This document shows, one piece after another, positions 51,460-62,105 of a stretch of DNA of 64,000 bases (positions are counted from its first letter, which is position 1; each line of letters opens with the position of its first letter). Origin of the DNA: Engelhardtia mirabilis (lineage in GTDB: Bacteria > Planctomycetota > UBA1135 > GCA-002686595); NCBI RefSeq assembly GCF_007748095.1, contig NZ_CP036287.1, positions 2,542,001-2,606,000 on the forward strand. Reading direction: 5' to 3'. The notes below the pieces were generated by a model. It worked only from the letters and a program-made list of their open reading frames with translations. It had not been told where the DNA came from and did no database searches. A program made the translations under genes and the position numbers.

Positions 51460-54400
51460 TCAGCCCACGGCGGGAGTCGGGACTTCTGCGCGGGTCTTGA
51501 TTGGCGCGGACCGGCGCGCGAAACGCGGCCGCTCGCGGTGCAGCATCCGATAGGTGCAGGGCACGAAGGCCAGGGCCAGGATCGTCGCGCCGACCACGCC
51601 GAAGCCCAGGGCCACCGCGAGGGGCGGCCAGAACTGACCGCCGGCGATGATCAGCGGGGTGAAGCCGGCCATGGTCGTGATCGTGGTCGAGAGCACGTGG
51701 CGCGTGGAGCGCACGACCACTCGGACGATTGCCGCGGCATCTCCGGTGCGGGCCTCGAGGTCGTCGCGGATGGCGGCCAGGACCACGATGCTGTCGTTGA
51801 TGGCCACGCCGATCAGGCCCATGGTGCCGATGATCGCCATGAAGCCGAACGGGAAGCCGAAGGCGTACAGGGCCAGGGTCGACAGGCCGGTCGAGAACAG
51901 GCCCACCGCGCCGATGATGGCGGCCATCCGGAACGAGTTGAAGGACAGCACCAGCACGGCGACCATGACCACCAGCAGCAGCCCGACGAAGGCCATCAGA
52001 TTGCCGATGGCCTCGTCGCGTTCGGCCGATTCGCCCCCGACGGTGAGGGTGTAGCCGGGGGGCGCCTCGAAGCCGGCGGCGTCGAGCGCGGCCAGGAAGC
52101 CCTCCAGACCCGCACTGGGCAGGATGCCCGCTTCGAGGTAGCCCTGGACCGAGTTCTCCCGTTCGCCGTTGCGGCGGCGGATGGAGGCCAACTCCGGCTC
52201 GAGTCGCACTTCGCCCAGGGCGGCGAGTGAGGTCCAGGTGGGCGCGCCGTCCGCGCTGCGGACCTGGAGCGGCAGACCCTGGATCGAGGCCAGGTCGGCC
52301 CGGTCCTGGTCGCGCAGGCGCACGCGCACCGGCAGCTCCTCGCTGGCCTCGAGCAGGGAGCCGCCCAGGCGCCCGTCAAGCAGCCCTTCGAGGGCCCGGG
52401 CCAGGGCGACGCGGTCGAGCCCGGTGCGCGAGAGCTGCAAGTCGTCGGCCTCGAACCACAGCTTCGGGCGATCCGCGGCCACCGTCGTGCGCGTGTGCAC
52501 GACACCGGGCACGCTGGCGAGGATCCCGCGCAGCTCGCGACCGAGTTGGTCCAGGCGTTCGACGTCCGGTCCGGAGATCTGCACTTCGACCGGCGCGTCG
52601 AAGGGCGGACCCTGCTCGAGCAGGCGCACCACGGTTTGTACGTGGGGGAGGGCTGCGTCGAGCTCCCGTTGCAGGTCGAGCGCCACGCGCTGGGCGCCCC
52701 GCGCCCCGCGCAGTTGGATCAGCGCCTGGGCATAGAAGGCCGCACCCTCGGTGCCTTCGGGGATGTTGTAGTAGAACTTCGGCGAGCTGGCGCCGACGAA
52801 GGCGTGCACCGCGGCGACATCGGGATGCTCCAGCGCGACGCGGCGCAGCTCGGCCACGGCCGCCGAGGTCTCGTCGATGTCGGACTGTTGCGGCAGCCAC
52901 ATCTGGACCTGGAATTGGTCGCGATCGGTAGGCGGGAAGAACTGCTCCTGCAGGCGCGGCATGGCCGCCCAACCGAGGATCGGCAGCACGAAGGACATGC
53001 CCACGCCCAGCAGCGGCCGCTTCACGATCCCGGTCAAGAAGCCGCGGTACACGCGCAGCAGCCCTGCGCTGTGCACGCCGCGGTGCCACCAGCTCGGCGT
53101 CTCGCCGAGGCGGGAGGCCCTGGCCATCAGGGCGGTGAACGAGGCGATCACGGTCACCGAGAGGAACAGCGAGCTGATCAGGGCCAGAGAGACCGTGATT
53201 CCGATCGCGCCCACGAACTCTCCCGCGGGCCCCGGCATCAGCACGATCGGCATGAACGCCAGCACGGTCGTCAGGGTCGAGCCGAGCAGCGGCACGAACA
53301 GCCGCCTCACGCTCTCGTTGACCGCCGCGCCCGGCGAGTGTCCCTGGTCCAACTCGTGGCGGACCTCGTCGACCATCACGATCGCGTTGTCGATCAGAAG
53401 ACCCAGGGCGATGATCAACCCGGTGACCGACATCTGGTGGATCGGCACACCGAGGGTCCGCATGCCCTGCAACACCATCAGGGTCGTCAGCGGCAGGGCC
53501 AGCCCGACCAGGACCGCCGAGCGCCAGCCCATCATCACCAGCAGCGAGAGCACGACCAGCAGCGCACCGAGGCCCAGGTTGGCGAACAGGTTGTCGAGGC
53601 GCTGTTCGGTGTAGCCACTCTGGTCGAAGATCACTTCGACGCCGATCGAGCCGGACAGCTCAGCCTTGAACTCGGCCACCGTCTCGCGCGCACGCGCCGC
53701 CCAACGGTCCACGCGCACCGTGTTCTCGAGGATCGCGCCGACGGTCACGCCCGGCCGCCCGTCGATCCAGGCCAGGTCCCGGGGCGGGTCGGCCACGGTC
53801 TTCTCGATCTGCGCGACGTCGCCCAGGCGCACCACCTGCCCCGCGGGACCGGTGGCGACGATCGCGTCGCGCACGCGCGCCAGGGAGTCGAAGTCGCCGG
53901 TCACCTCGAGGGCGACCTCGGAGCCGACGGCGTGCAACCGGCCTGCGGAGACCTTGGAGTCGTCGTCGGCGACGAGGCTGCTCAGGTCGGCCATCGACAG
54001 GCCCAGGGAGGCGAGGCGCGCCGGGTCGATCTCGACCAGGATCTCTTCCTCGGAGTCGCCCAGGATCTCGGTCTCCTTGGTGCCGGGCAGGGCGCGCAGT
54101 CGGTCCTCGAGGTCTTCGGCCAGGCGCGACATCACGCCGCGCGGCGCGGGGCCAGCGCCGTTCCAGACCACGGCCGCGATCAGCGCCTTGGCGTCGACCT
54201 CCTGCTCGTCGAAGACCGGCTTCGAGGCCTCGGTGGGGAGCTCCTGCTCGGCGCCGCTCAGGCGATCGCGGACCCGCGACCAGACCTCGTCCACCTCCAG
54301 CACCTCGTCGGCCAGCTCGACGATCAGGGTCGAGATGCCCGTGCGCGAGTCGGACTCGAGCAGGTTGATCTCCTCGACGTCCTGCAGGGCCTCCTCGAGC

Positions 54401-54645
54401 TTCTCGGTCACCAGGGACTCGACGCGCTCGGCGCTGGCGCCGGGCAGGCGCGTGATGACCGTGGCGAAGCGTCCGGTGAGTTCGGGGTCCTCGCGGCGCG
54501 GCAGCAACTCGTAGGACGACAGGCCGGAGACGACGATCAGCGCCAGGGCCAGGAACATCAACCGCGGGTTGCGGAAGAACAGGGTGCGCCAGCCGCCGGG
54601 GGTCGCCTCCGCGGGGTGGCTGATCTCGGTGCGGGACGCTGTCAC
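51460..54645 (-). CDS. RND-family efflux transporter permease (AcrB-like)
   Basis: A 1061-residue inner-membrane pump with the classic two-fold layout: helix 1 (RLMFLALALIVVSGLSSYEL), a large periplasmic loop, six helices including GLLIDNAIVMVDEVRHELD (the TM4 proton-relay Asp), a second large loop, and six more helices with TMGLIGVAINDSIVVLAAI. Motif A-like GHSPGAAVNESVRR is present. It exports drugs or other small molecules with proton uptake. The start is GTG at 54645, overlapping the stop of the membrane fusion protein gene (GTGA). Third gene of a TetR-MFP-RND operon; no outer-membrane channel gene lies nearby. Confidence 0.92.
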   Translation of the reverse strand: MTASRTEISHPAEATPGGWRTLFFRNPRLMFLALALIVVSGLSSYELLPRREDPELTGRFATVITRLPGASAERVESLVTEKLEEALQDVEEINLLESDSRTGISTLIVELADEVLEVDEVWSRVRDRLSGAEQELPTEASKPVFDEQEVDAKALIAAVVWNGAGPAPRGVMSRLAEDLEDRLRALPGTKETEILGDSEEEILVEIDPARLASLGLSMADLSSLVADDDSKVSAGRLHAVGSEVALEVTGDFDSLARVRDAIVATGPAGQVVRLGDVAQIEKTVADPPRDLAWIDGRPGVTVGAILENTVRVDRWAARARETVAEFKAELSGSIGVEVIFDQSGYTEQRLDNLFANLGLGALLVVLSLLVMMGWRSAVLVGLALPLTTLMVLQGMRTLGVPIHQMSVTGLIIALGLLIDNAIVMVDEVRHELDQGHSPGAAVNESVRRLFVPLLGSTLTTVLAFMPIVLMPGPAGEFVGAIGITVSLALISSLFLSVTVIASFTALMARASRLGETPSWWHRGVHSAGLLRVYRGFLTGIVKRPLLGVGMSFVLPILGWAAMPRLQEQFFPPTDRDQFQVQMWLPQQSDIDETSAAVAELRRVALEHPDVAAVHAFVGASSPKFYYNIPEGTEGAAFYAQALIQLRGARGAQRVALDLQRELDAALPHVQTVVRLLEQGPPFDAPVEVQISGPDVERLDQLGRELRGILASVPGVVHTRTTVAADRPKLWFEADDLQLSRTGLDRVALARALEGLLDGRLGGSLLEASEELPVRVRLRDQDRADLASIQGLPLQVRSADGAPTWTSLAALGEVRLEPELASIRRRNGERENSVQGYLEAGILPSAGLEGFLAALDAAGFEAPPGYTLTVGGESAERDEAIGNLMAFVGLLLVVMVAVLVLSFNSFRMAAIIGAVGLFSTGLSTLALYAFGFPFGFMAIIGTMGLIGVAINDSIVVLAAIRDDLEARTGDAAAIVRVVVRSTRHVLSTTITTMAGFTPLIIAGGQFWPPLAVALGFGVVGATILALAFVPCTYRMLHRERPRFARRSAPIKTRAEVPTPAVG

Positions 54646-56018
54646 CGTTGCACCTCGACTTCGGCCGCCAGGCGCACCGCTTGCCCGGCCGTGACGCGCT
54701 GGGCGCCGTCGGCCAGGACCAGTTGGCCCGGGGCCAGGTCGCCGCGCACCAGCACCCGAGCGCCGTCGGTGGCGAGGCTCTCGAGCTCGCGGCGCTCGAC
54801 CCGGTGGGTCGCGCCGTCGACGCCCGCGTCGTCGCCGGCGGCGAGGGGCGTCAGCACGTAGGCCGCCCACAGGCCGCGGCGGGCGTTGACGAGCCCTTCC
54901 GCGGAGAGCCACAGGCCTTCGAGCGGGACCCTCTCGACGGTGACCAGCTCGGCCAGTTGGCCGGGAACCACCGCGCCCAGCTCGACGTCCGCGAGGCGCA
55001 GCACCGCGGTGCGCGTGCGCGTCGTCGCATCCACGCCGGGCAGGCAGGCGATGAACTCGCCCTCGAAAGAGCGCTCGCCGATGCGCAGCTCGCGGCGGTC
55101 GCCGGCGGTGAGCTCTGCGGCCACCTCGGTCGGCAGGCCGATCCAGGCCTCGAGGTTCACGGCTTCGACCAGGGTCACCACGGGCGCCGCGGGTGCGGCG
55201 ACCGAGCCCACCTCGGCCAGGACCCGCTCGACGACCCCGTCGAAGGGAGCCTCGATGCGGCTGCGGTCGAGGTCCACGTCGATCCCGACCAGCTCAGCGT
55301 CGAGTTCTGCGACGCGCGCCTCCTGGGCGCTGAGCTGTTCGGGGCGCGTGCCGGTCTCGAGCTCCGCCAGCTCGGCGCGGGCCATGGCCACCGAAGCGCC
55401 CAGGGCGGCGGCGTCGAGCCGCGCGGCGTCGAGCTCCTCGGCGGAGATGGCCTCGCTGGCGACGAGGTCGCGGCGGCGGCCCTCGACGATGCGCGCCAAC
55501 TCCAGACGTTGTTCGAGTTCGTCGACGCGGGCGGCGGCGGCGTCGATGCGTTCGGTCCGCGGACCCGCGCGCAGCTCGTCGAGCTGGGCCTGGGCAGCGT
55601 CCCGCCGGGCGGCGACGGCGGCGCGCCGGGCCTCCACGTCGCGCACGTCCAGAGCGGCGATCAGGTCACCGGCGGACAGGCGCTGGCCCTCGTGCACGGC
55701 GAGGGTCGCGATGCGCGCGGAGCGTTCGAAGGCCAGGTCGCTGGCGCGCCGCGCCCGCACCTCGCCGGCGAAGGTGCGGCGGCGCTCGTAGCCGTCGACG
55801 GGGGTGACCCGCACGGCGTTGACCGGCAGCGCGTTGTTGCGCTCGGGCACGGCGCGGATGCCTCCGCTCTCGCCGTCGTCCGAGCCTGCATAGGTCACCG
55901 CGCCCCAGGCCGCAGCTCCCAGGGCCATTGCCCCCGCGGCAACCACCAGCACCAATCGCAGGCTGCTGCGTCCACGGGTCTCGGTCGCCGGTTCGATGCT
56001 CACGTCGCGCTCGCTCAT
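54642..56018 (-). CDS. RND efflux periplasmic adaptor (HlyD/membrane fusion protein)
   Basis: A 458-residue adaptor linking an RND pump to an outer-membrane channel. One N-terminal membrane helix (LRLVLVVAAGAMALGAAAWG) is followed by a barrel/lipoyl half (RRTFAGEVRARRASDLAFER and VHEGQRLSAGDLIAALD), a long helical hairpin (about 135-240, Ala/Glu/Arg heptads), then DLDRSRIEAPFDGVVERVLA, the second lipoyl half. The C-terminal barrel region has PGQLAELVTVERVP. The ATG at 56018 was preferred over a GTG at 56033 because GAGGAC precedes it. It is 17 bp after the TetR gene and overlaps the pump gene. Confidence 0.9.
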   Translation of the reverse strand: MSERDVSIEPATETRGRSSLRLVLVVAAGAMALGAAAWGAVTYAGSDDGESGGIRAVPERNNALPVNAVRVTPVDGYERRRTFAGEVRARRASDLAFERSARIATLAVHEGQRLSAGDLIAALDVRDVEARRAAVAARRDAAQAQLDELRAGPRTERIDAAAARVDELEQRLELARIVEGRRRDLVASEAISAEELDAARLDAAALGASVAMARAELAELETGTRPEQLSAQEARVAELDAELVGIDVDLDRSRIEAPFDGVVERVLAEVGSVAAPAAPVVTLVEAVNLEAWIGLPTEVAAELTAGDRRELRIGERSFEGEFIACLPGVDATTRTRTAVLRLADVELGAVVPGQLAELVTVERVPLEGLWLSAEGLVNARRGLWAAYVLTPLAAGDDAGVDGATHRVERRELESLATDGARVLVRGDLAPGQLVLADGAQRVTAGQAVRLAAEVEVQR

Positions 56019-56035
56019 GGCTTGTCCTCGCACGG

Positions 56036-56803
56036 TCAGTCCTTCTGCACGGGGCTGGCCGCGTCGTCGTCGCGCGCGGCCAACTGTTCGAATTCGTCAG
56101 CGAACACCTCCGCGCGCACGCGGGCGTAGGTCGCGTTCCAGTCGTGCTCCGTGAAGAGCGGACGCCAGCCATAGCCGTCGAGCAGGGCGTGGCAGTGGCG
56201 CATCAGCAGCTCGGGGCTGTCGGCGATGCCGAGGTGCTCGAGCGGGATGTCGAGCTGCGAGAGGGACTGGGCACCCCAGTGCAGGGACCACAGCCCGTGG
56301 GCCACCATGCCCGGCACCACGCCCGGCGGCAGTTGCAGGTCGCCCGCGGCGGCGGCCTCGAGCACCGTTCCGACCACGGCACCGGCGCAGGCCTCCTCGC
56401 ACACCTCGAGCGCCTCGCGCCGCTCGGGCCGGACCTTCTCGCCCAGGGACTGGGCCTTGACGATCTGGGTCAGGCGGATGTCCTCGGGGTAGAGCGCGGC
56501 CCACAGGCTCGAGCCGATGCCGATCGCGCAGCAGCGCTCGCGCGTCCCACCGTCGAAGGCCGCCGCCCGCTCGAAGAAGCGGCGCTTGGCCTCGACCACG
56601 CGCAGGCCGAGGGCGGCGACGACCTCCTCCTTGTTGTCGAAGTGCAGGTAGACCGTGCCCTTGGAGTACTCGGTGGCCTCGGCGATGCGGTCCATCGTCA
56701 GGCCCAGGTAGCCGCGCTCGAGCAGGATCGAGCGGGCCGCGTCGAGCAAGAGCTCTTCGCGCTCGGCGATTTCGCGTTGCTTGCGGGTGGGGGGGGCGTC
56801 CAT
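56036..56803 (-). CDS. TetR/AcrR-family transcriptional regulator
   Basis: A 255-residue repressor. The N-terminal helix-turn-helix is typical: LLLDAARSILLERGYLGLTM, RIAEATEYSKGTVYLHFDNKEE (about 35-60). The C-terminal two thirds form the ligand-binding/dimer domain and contain several Cys (RCCAIG, CEEACAG) that might sense thiol-reactive compounds. First gene of the efflux operon, followed at 17 bp by the adaptor gene. A GAGAAGG ribosome site is 7 bp before the ATG. A 13-bp palindrome about 40 bp upstream is a candidate for its own operator. Confidence 0.9.
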   Translation of the reverse strand: MDAPPTRKQREIAEREELLLDAARSILLERGYLGLTMDRIAEATEYSKGTVYLHFDNKEEVVAALGLRVVEAKRRFFERAAAFDGGTRERCCAIGIGSSLWAALYPEDIRLTQIVKAQSLGEKVRPERREALEVCEEACAGAVVGTVLEAAAAGDLQLPPGVVPGMVAHGLWSLHWGAQSLSQLDIPLEHLGIADSPELLMRHCHALLDGYGWRPLFTEHDWNATYARVRAEVFADEFEQLAARDDDAASPVQKD

Positions 56804-56842
56804 GGGGCGCACCTTCTCGCCGGCCGTCCTCCAGAGTTCAAC

Positions 56843-56855
56843 TGACGTTCCGTCA
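56843..56855 (-). promoter_or_regulatory. palindromic operator candidate for the TetR regulator
   Basis: TGACGTTCCGTCA, arms TGACG/CGTCA with a 3-base centre, in an A-rich patch about 40 bp before the tetR start. On the minus strand it begins with TTGACG, a -35-like hexamer, so binding here would block transcription. Confidence 0.5.
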
Positions 56856-56956
56856 AAAAATGACCAAGCGTCGTCCCCAGGGCCAGAATCACCGCCTGCG
56901 GCGCTCAGAGGGGCCTTGGACACCAAGGGAAGGCCGGAGCCCGCTCGGAGGCGGGT

Positions 56957-56962
56957 TATCCT
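56957..56962 (+). promoter_or_regulatory. candidate -10 element (TATCCT) before hutU
   Basis: TATCCT lies 34 bp before the hutU ATG, in the 193-bp divergent gap shared with tetR. No convincing -35. Confidence 0.3.
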
Positions 56963-56996
56963 GCCCCGCTCGCGCCACCACCCACGACGGCACCCC

Positions 56997-58687
<1,691 letters not shown>

Positions 58688-58688
<1 letters not shown>

Positions 58689-59125
58689 TGGAACCGATCC
58701 TCGATCACATCCAGATCACCGTCCGCGACATGGCCGTGGCCGAGCCCTTCTACGACCGGCTCATGCCCCTGCTCGGCTTCTCGCTCGAGCACAAGGGCGG
58801 GACCGTGATCGATGCGCACGAGTTCCACGTCGTGGAGTACTGCCACCCGCGCCTGGCCTTCGCGATCACATCGCCCCGCAGCGCGTTCGCGGACGAGCAG
58901 GTCCATCGCCGCCGGCCCGGGTCGGTGCACCACATGGCCTTCCGGGTCGATTCGCGGGACGAGGTCGATCGGCTGTACCGGGAGCTCGTGGCGATCGGTG
59001 CGACGATCGTCACGCCGCCCAAGGAGTACCCGGAGTACGTGCCGCCGGGCTACTACGCCGTGTTCTTCAAGGACCCCGACGGGATCAAGTACGAGATCGT
59101 CTGCGCGGGCGAGCGGGCGGGGTAG
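58688..59125 (+). CDS. VOC-superfamily (glyoxalase/dioxygenase-like) protein
   Basis: A 145-residue metal-binding vicinal-oxygen-chelate protein. One metal-ligand His is in LDHIQITVRDM (residue about 7), another in GSVHHMAFRVDSRDEVDRLY (about 79), and the acidic ligand in DPDGIKYEIV near the end. These make it a likely glyoxalase- or dioxygenase-type enzyme of unknown substrate. Its start overlaps the hutU stop by one base, which suggests co-production; a known hut role for VOC proteins is not established to me. A large palindrome follows. Confidence 0.82.
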
Positions 59126-59161
59126 CGTCGAGGGGGCCGGTGGCGTGGGACGCACGGTGGC

Positions 59162-59267
59162 TGGGCGTACGGTGGCGGGACCATTTGTCCCAACGGGGCC
59201 CGAACCGCCGGCAACGCCGGCGGTTCGGGCCCCCGTTGGGACAAATGGTCCCGCCACCGTACGCCCA
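59162..59267. repeat. 106-bp near-perfect palindrome between convergent genes
   Basis: Arms 59162-59212 and 59216-59267 pair over about 51 bp with a single bulged base and a 3-base loop. Shorter pieces of the arm (patterns GTACGGTGG and GGTCCTGCCACCGTAC) recur on both sides within 59126-59316. It lies between the VOC gene and the convergent symporter gene, so it could act as a terminator; the nested partial copies look more like a REP/MITE-type element. Confidence 0.9.
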
Positions 59268-59313
59268 CCCACCGTACGCCCAATGGTCCTGCCACCGTAC
59301 TCCCACGCTCGAG

Positions 59314-60978
59314 CTACCAGAACACGACGTAGAGCACCACGGTCGCCGCGAGCACCGCAGCGCCCATCAACCCCGCGCGGGGGTGGGGCGTGAGGTCCAC
59401 CACCGAGCGGTCCGCCAGCACGCACGGCTCGGCCAGGGGCGAGCGCCGCTCGAGCCAGAGCATCAGCGCCACCAGCACCAGGAACAGCACGAACATGTGG
59501 TAGAGGAAGGCCATGCTCGCGTAAGCGTAGAGCGCCGCCGCGATCGAGCCCGCAGCCTGGGCCTCCTCCGCGCTCCAGATCCAGGTCGGCGCGCGCGATG
59601 CCAGATACAGCAGCGGGCCCGCGAGCAGGGCGAACTTGGCCGCGGCCGCCGGCGCGCGCGGACGCAGGAGGCCGACGGCGAAGACCGCGCAGGTGGGGGC
59701 GGAGACGAAGCCCCACAGCTCCTGGATGTAGTTGAAGACCCCGTCGAAGCGGTGGATCACCGGCGCCCACAGGCACGCCGCGATGGCCAGCACCGCCGTG
59801 GTGATGCGACCGACCCGCACTGCCCCGCGCTCGGAGAGGTTCGGGTTCACGTGGCTGGCCCACAGGTCGAGCGACACGATCGTCGCCGCCGAGTTGAGGC
59901 CGGAGTTGAAGGTGCTCATGACCGAACCGGCGATGGCGGCCAGCATCAGGCCCAGCAGCCCGGCCGGCAGCAGCTCACGCAACAGCGCCGGGTAGGCCCC
60001 GTCCAGTTGGTCGGCCGGCAGCCGGTCGCCCAGGGTTTGTACCGCCATCATCCCCGGCAGCACGACGATCAGCGGCAACAGCAGCTTGATCGCGCCGGCG
60101 AAGAACAGGCCCTTCTGTCCCTCGGCCAGGGAGCCCGCGGCCAGGGTGCGCTGGGTGATGAATTGGTTCAGGCCCCAATAGAACATCACCGGGATCCACA
60201 GGCCCGAGATGAGCGACAGGCTGGGCACGTCCGGATCGTTCCAGGGCCGCACCACGTGCAGGCGCTCGGCGTTGGCCCCAGCGAAGCTCCGCCAGCCGGC
60301 CAATAGACCCTCCCCGTCGCCGAGCACGTTCAGGGCCATCACCGCAACCATCGCGCCGCCGATCAAGAGGGCCGAGCCCTGGATCAGGTCGGACCAGACC
60401 ACCGCCTTGAGCCCGCCGACCACGGTGTAGATCGAGGCGGCGAAGCCGATGCCCCACACGCCGAGCTGGAAGGCCACGGCCTCGGCTCGGTCCGGCTCCA
60501 GACCGTAGCTCGACTGCAGCCAAGCGGGCACGTCCAGCACGTTCGACAGGAACGTCGCGCCGGAGTACAGCACCGTCGCCAGCACGGTCAACACGAAGAA
60601 GACCGCCATCAACAGCGCCAAGATCGAGCGCGTGGTGCGGTCGAAGCGGTACTCCAGGAACTCCGGGATGGTGAAGATCCCGGCGCGCAGGAACTTCGGC
60701 AAGAGCCACCAGGCCACGAACACCAGCGCCGGCGCCGCCAGCCACTCGTAGCTGGCCACCGCGAGGCCCGAACGCGCCGCGTTGCCGGTCATCCCGACGA
60801 AGTGCTCCGTCGAGATGTTCGAGGCGATCAGGCTGAAGCCGATCAGCCACCAGGACAGGCCGCGTCCGGCGAGGGAGTAGTCCGCGCGGTCGCGCTCGCC
60901 GCGCGAGGCGAGCAGCGAGACCGCCGCCACCAGGGCCAGGAAACCCACCAGCACCGCCAGGTCGAGGGTCGTCAGCAC
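59314..60978 (-). CDS. sodium:solute symporter (SSS family)
   Basis: A 554-residue membrane transporter with about thirteen to fourteen helices. SSS-family motifs: ADYSLAGRGLSWWLIGFSLI, SNISTEHFVGMTG (sodium site region), YTVVGGLKAVVWSDLIQG (the signature sequence), GLLGLMLAAIAGSVMSTFNS with the conserved Ser/Asn, and AATIVSLDLW. The SGLT-like type carries sugars or related polyols with sodium. The start is GTG at 60978, 2 bp after the stop of the oxidoreductase gene. Third gene of a minus-strand operon, after the cytochrome-propeller and Gfo/Idh/MocA genes, so its substrate is probably oxidised by them. Confidence 0.9.
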   Translation of the reverse strand: MLTTLDLAVLVGFLALVAAVSLLASRGERDRADYSLAGRGLSWWLIGFSLIASNISTEHFVGMTGNAARSGLAVASYEWLAAPALVFVAWWLLPKFLRAGIFTIPEFLEYRFDRTTRSILALLMAVFFVLTVLATVLYSGATFLSNVLDVPAWLQSSYGLEPDRAEAVAFQLGVWGIGFAASIYTVVGGLKAVVWSDLIQGSALLIGGAMVAVMALNVLGDGEGLLAGWRSFAGANAERLHVVRPWNDPDVPSLSLISGLWIPVMFYWGLNQFITQRTLAAGSLAEGQKGLFFAGAIKLLLPLIVVLPGMMAVQTLGDRLPADQLDGAYPALLRELLPAGLLGLMLAAIAGSVMSTFNSGLNSAATIVSLDLWASHVNPNLSERGAVRVGRITTAVLAIAACLWAPVIHRFDGVFNYIQELWGFVSAPTCAVFAVGLLRPRAPAAAAKFALLAGPLLYLASRAPTWIWSAEEAQAAGSIAAALYAYASMAFLYHMFVLFLVLVALMLWLERRSPLAEPCVLADRSVVDLTPHPRAGLMGAAVLAATVVLYVVFW

Positions 60979-60980
60979 GA

Positions 60981-62105
60981 CTAGAGGAACTCCGGGAGGT
61001 CGGGGACGTCGAGCTCGAGATCGGAGAGGGTCAGGCCCTCGGGGAGCTGGAAGTCCTGCGGCAGGGTCTCGTAGATGGCCTGGCGCCAATCGATCATCAG
61101 CCGGGCGATCACCGACGACTCGTCGTGGTCGACCAGCGGCCAGGTGGGCCCGAGCCACTGGCCGGATCGGACGAGGTCGCGGAAGGCCAGGGCTTCGAGG
61201 GCGAAGCAGTCCAGGGGCGACGGAACCTCGCGGCGCTCCACGTGGCCCTCGCGGTCGATCAGGATCGCGCCGACCAGGCCCCGCCTGCGACCTTCCGGCA
61301 TGAAGGGGTGCTCGAGGGTCGCCGTGGCCCGGCTGCCCACGACTCGCGCCGAACAGCCGCCGTCGCGGGTGATGGCGGCGCGCAGGTGGGCCTCGATCTC
61401 GCCGATGCGGACGGTCGCGCGCGCGTCGCCGATGACCATGGACGGGGTCAGCTCGCCCTCCGCGGCGACCAAGGCGGCCGACTGGAGGATGTCCGACCCG
61501 CCGCCGGCCTCGGCTCGCGCGACGCCCAGGGCAAGCGAAAGGGGGTAGCCGCCCACGTCGAGGATCGCCCCGCCGCCGAGGGCGAACTTGAACAGGCGGT
61601 GCTGCGGGTCGAAGGGGCAGTCGAAGGCGAACTCCGACTCGACGCGACGGATGGTGCCGAGCTCCCCCGCGCTGATCAGCTCGAACAGGGCCGCGACCTG
61701 CGGGTGGGTCCGGTACATCCAGCCCTCCATCAGCGCCACGCGCGTTCGGCGTGCGTGCCGGATCAGGCCCGAGCACTTGCCCAAGGGCAGCACGAGCGGC
61801 TTCTCACACAGAACGTGGATGCCGCACTCCAGGGCCAGGCGCGCCGGCTGCAAGTGCTCGGTGTGGGGGGTCGCGATGTAGACCGCCTCCATCGGCGCGG
61901 CCGGGTCCTCGTCCATGAAGAACGCGAGCCTGTCGTCGAAGGCCCGGCCACCGAACTCGGCCGTGAAGTCCTCGAGCCGCTCACGACCGCGACCGAGCAC
62001 CCGGGTGATCCGCGCCGCGCCGCTCTCGATGGCCGCGGCCGCGAAGACCCGCGCGACCTGGCCGGGTCCGACGATCCCCAGGTTCAGGGGCGCCATGTCG
62101 CTCAC
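60981..62105 (-). CDS. Gfo/Idh/MocA-family oxidoreductase
   Basis: A 374-residue NAD(P)-dependent dehydrogenase of sugars or polyols. The Rossmann segment LGIVGPGQVARVFAAA (Gly motif near residue 10), AVYIATPHTEHL (about 95), the catalytic-region ECGIHVLCEKPLVLP (EKP near 117) and ALGGGAILDVGGYPL (about 180) match the family. Start GTG at 62105 overlaps the preceding gene's stop as GTGA; an ATG at 62096 is also possible. It sits between a secreted cytochrome-type protein and a sodium symporter gene; together they suggest uptake and oxidation of one sugar-like substrate. Confidence 0.9.
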   Translation of the reverse strand: MSDMAPLNLGIVGPGQVARVFAAAAIESGAARITRVLGRGRERLEDFTAEFGGRAFDDRLAFFMDEDPAAPMEAVYIATPHTEHLQPARLALECGIHVLCEKPLVLPLGKCSGLIRHARRTRVALMEGWMYRTHPQVAALFELISAGELGTIRRVESEFAFDCPFDPQHRLFKFALGGGAILDVGGYPLSLALGVARAEAGGGSDILQSAALVAAEGELTPSMVIGDARATVRIGEIEAHLRAAITRDGGCSARVVGSRATATLEHPFMPEGRRRGLVGAILIDREGHVERREVPSPLDCFALEALAFRDLVRSGQWLGPTWPLVDHDESSVIARLMIDWRQAIYETLPQDFQLPEGLTLSDLELDVPDLPEFL

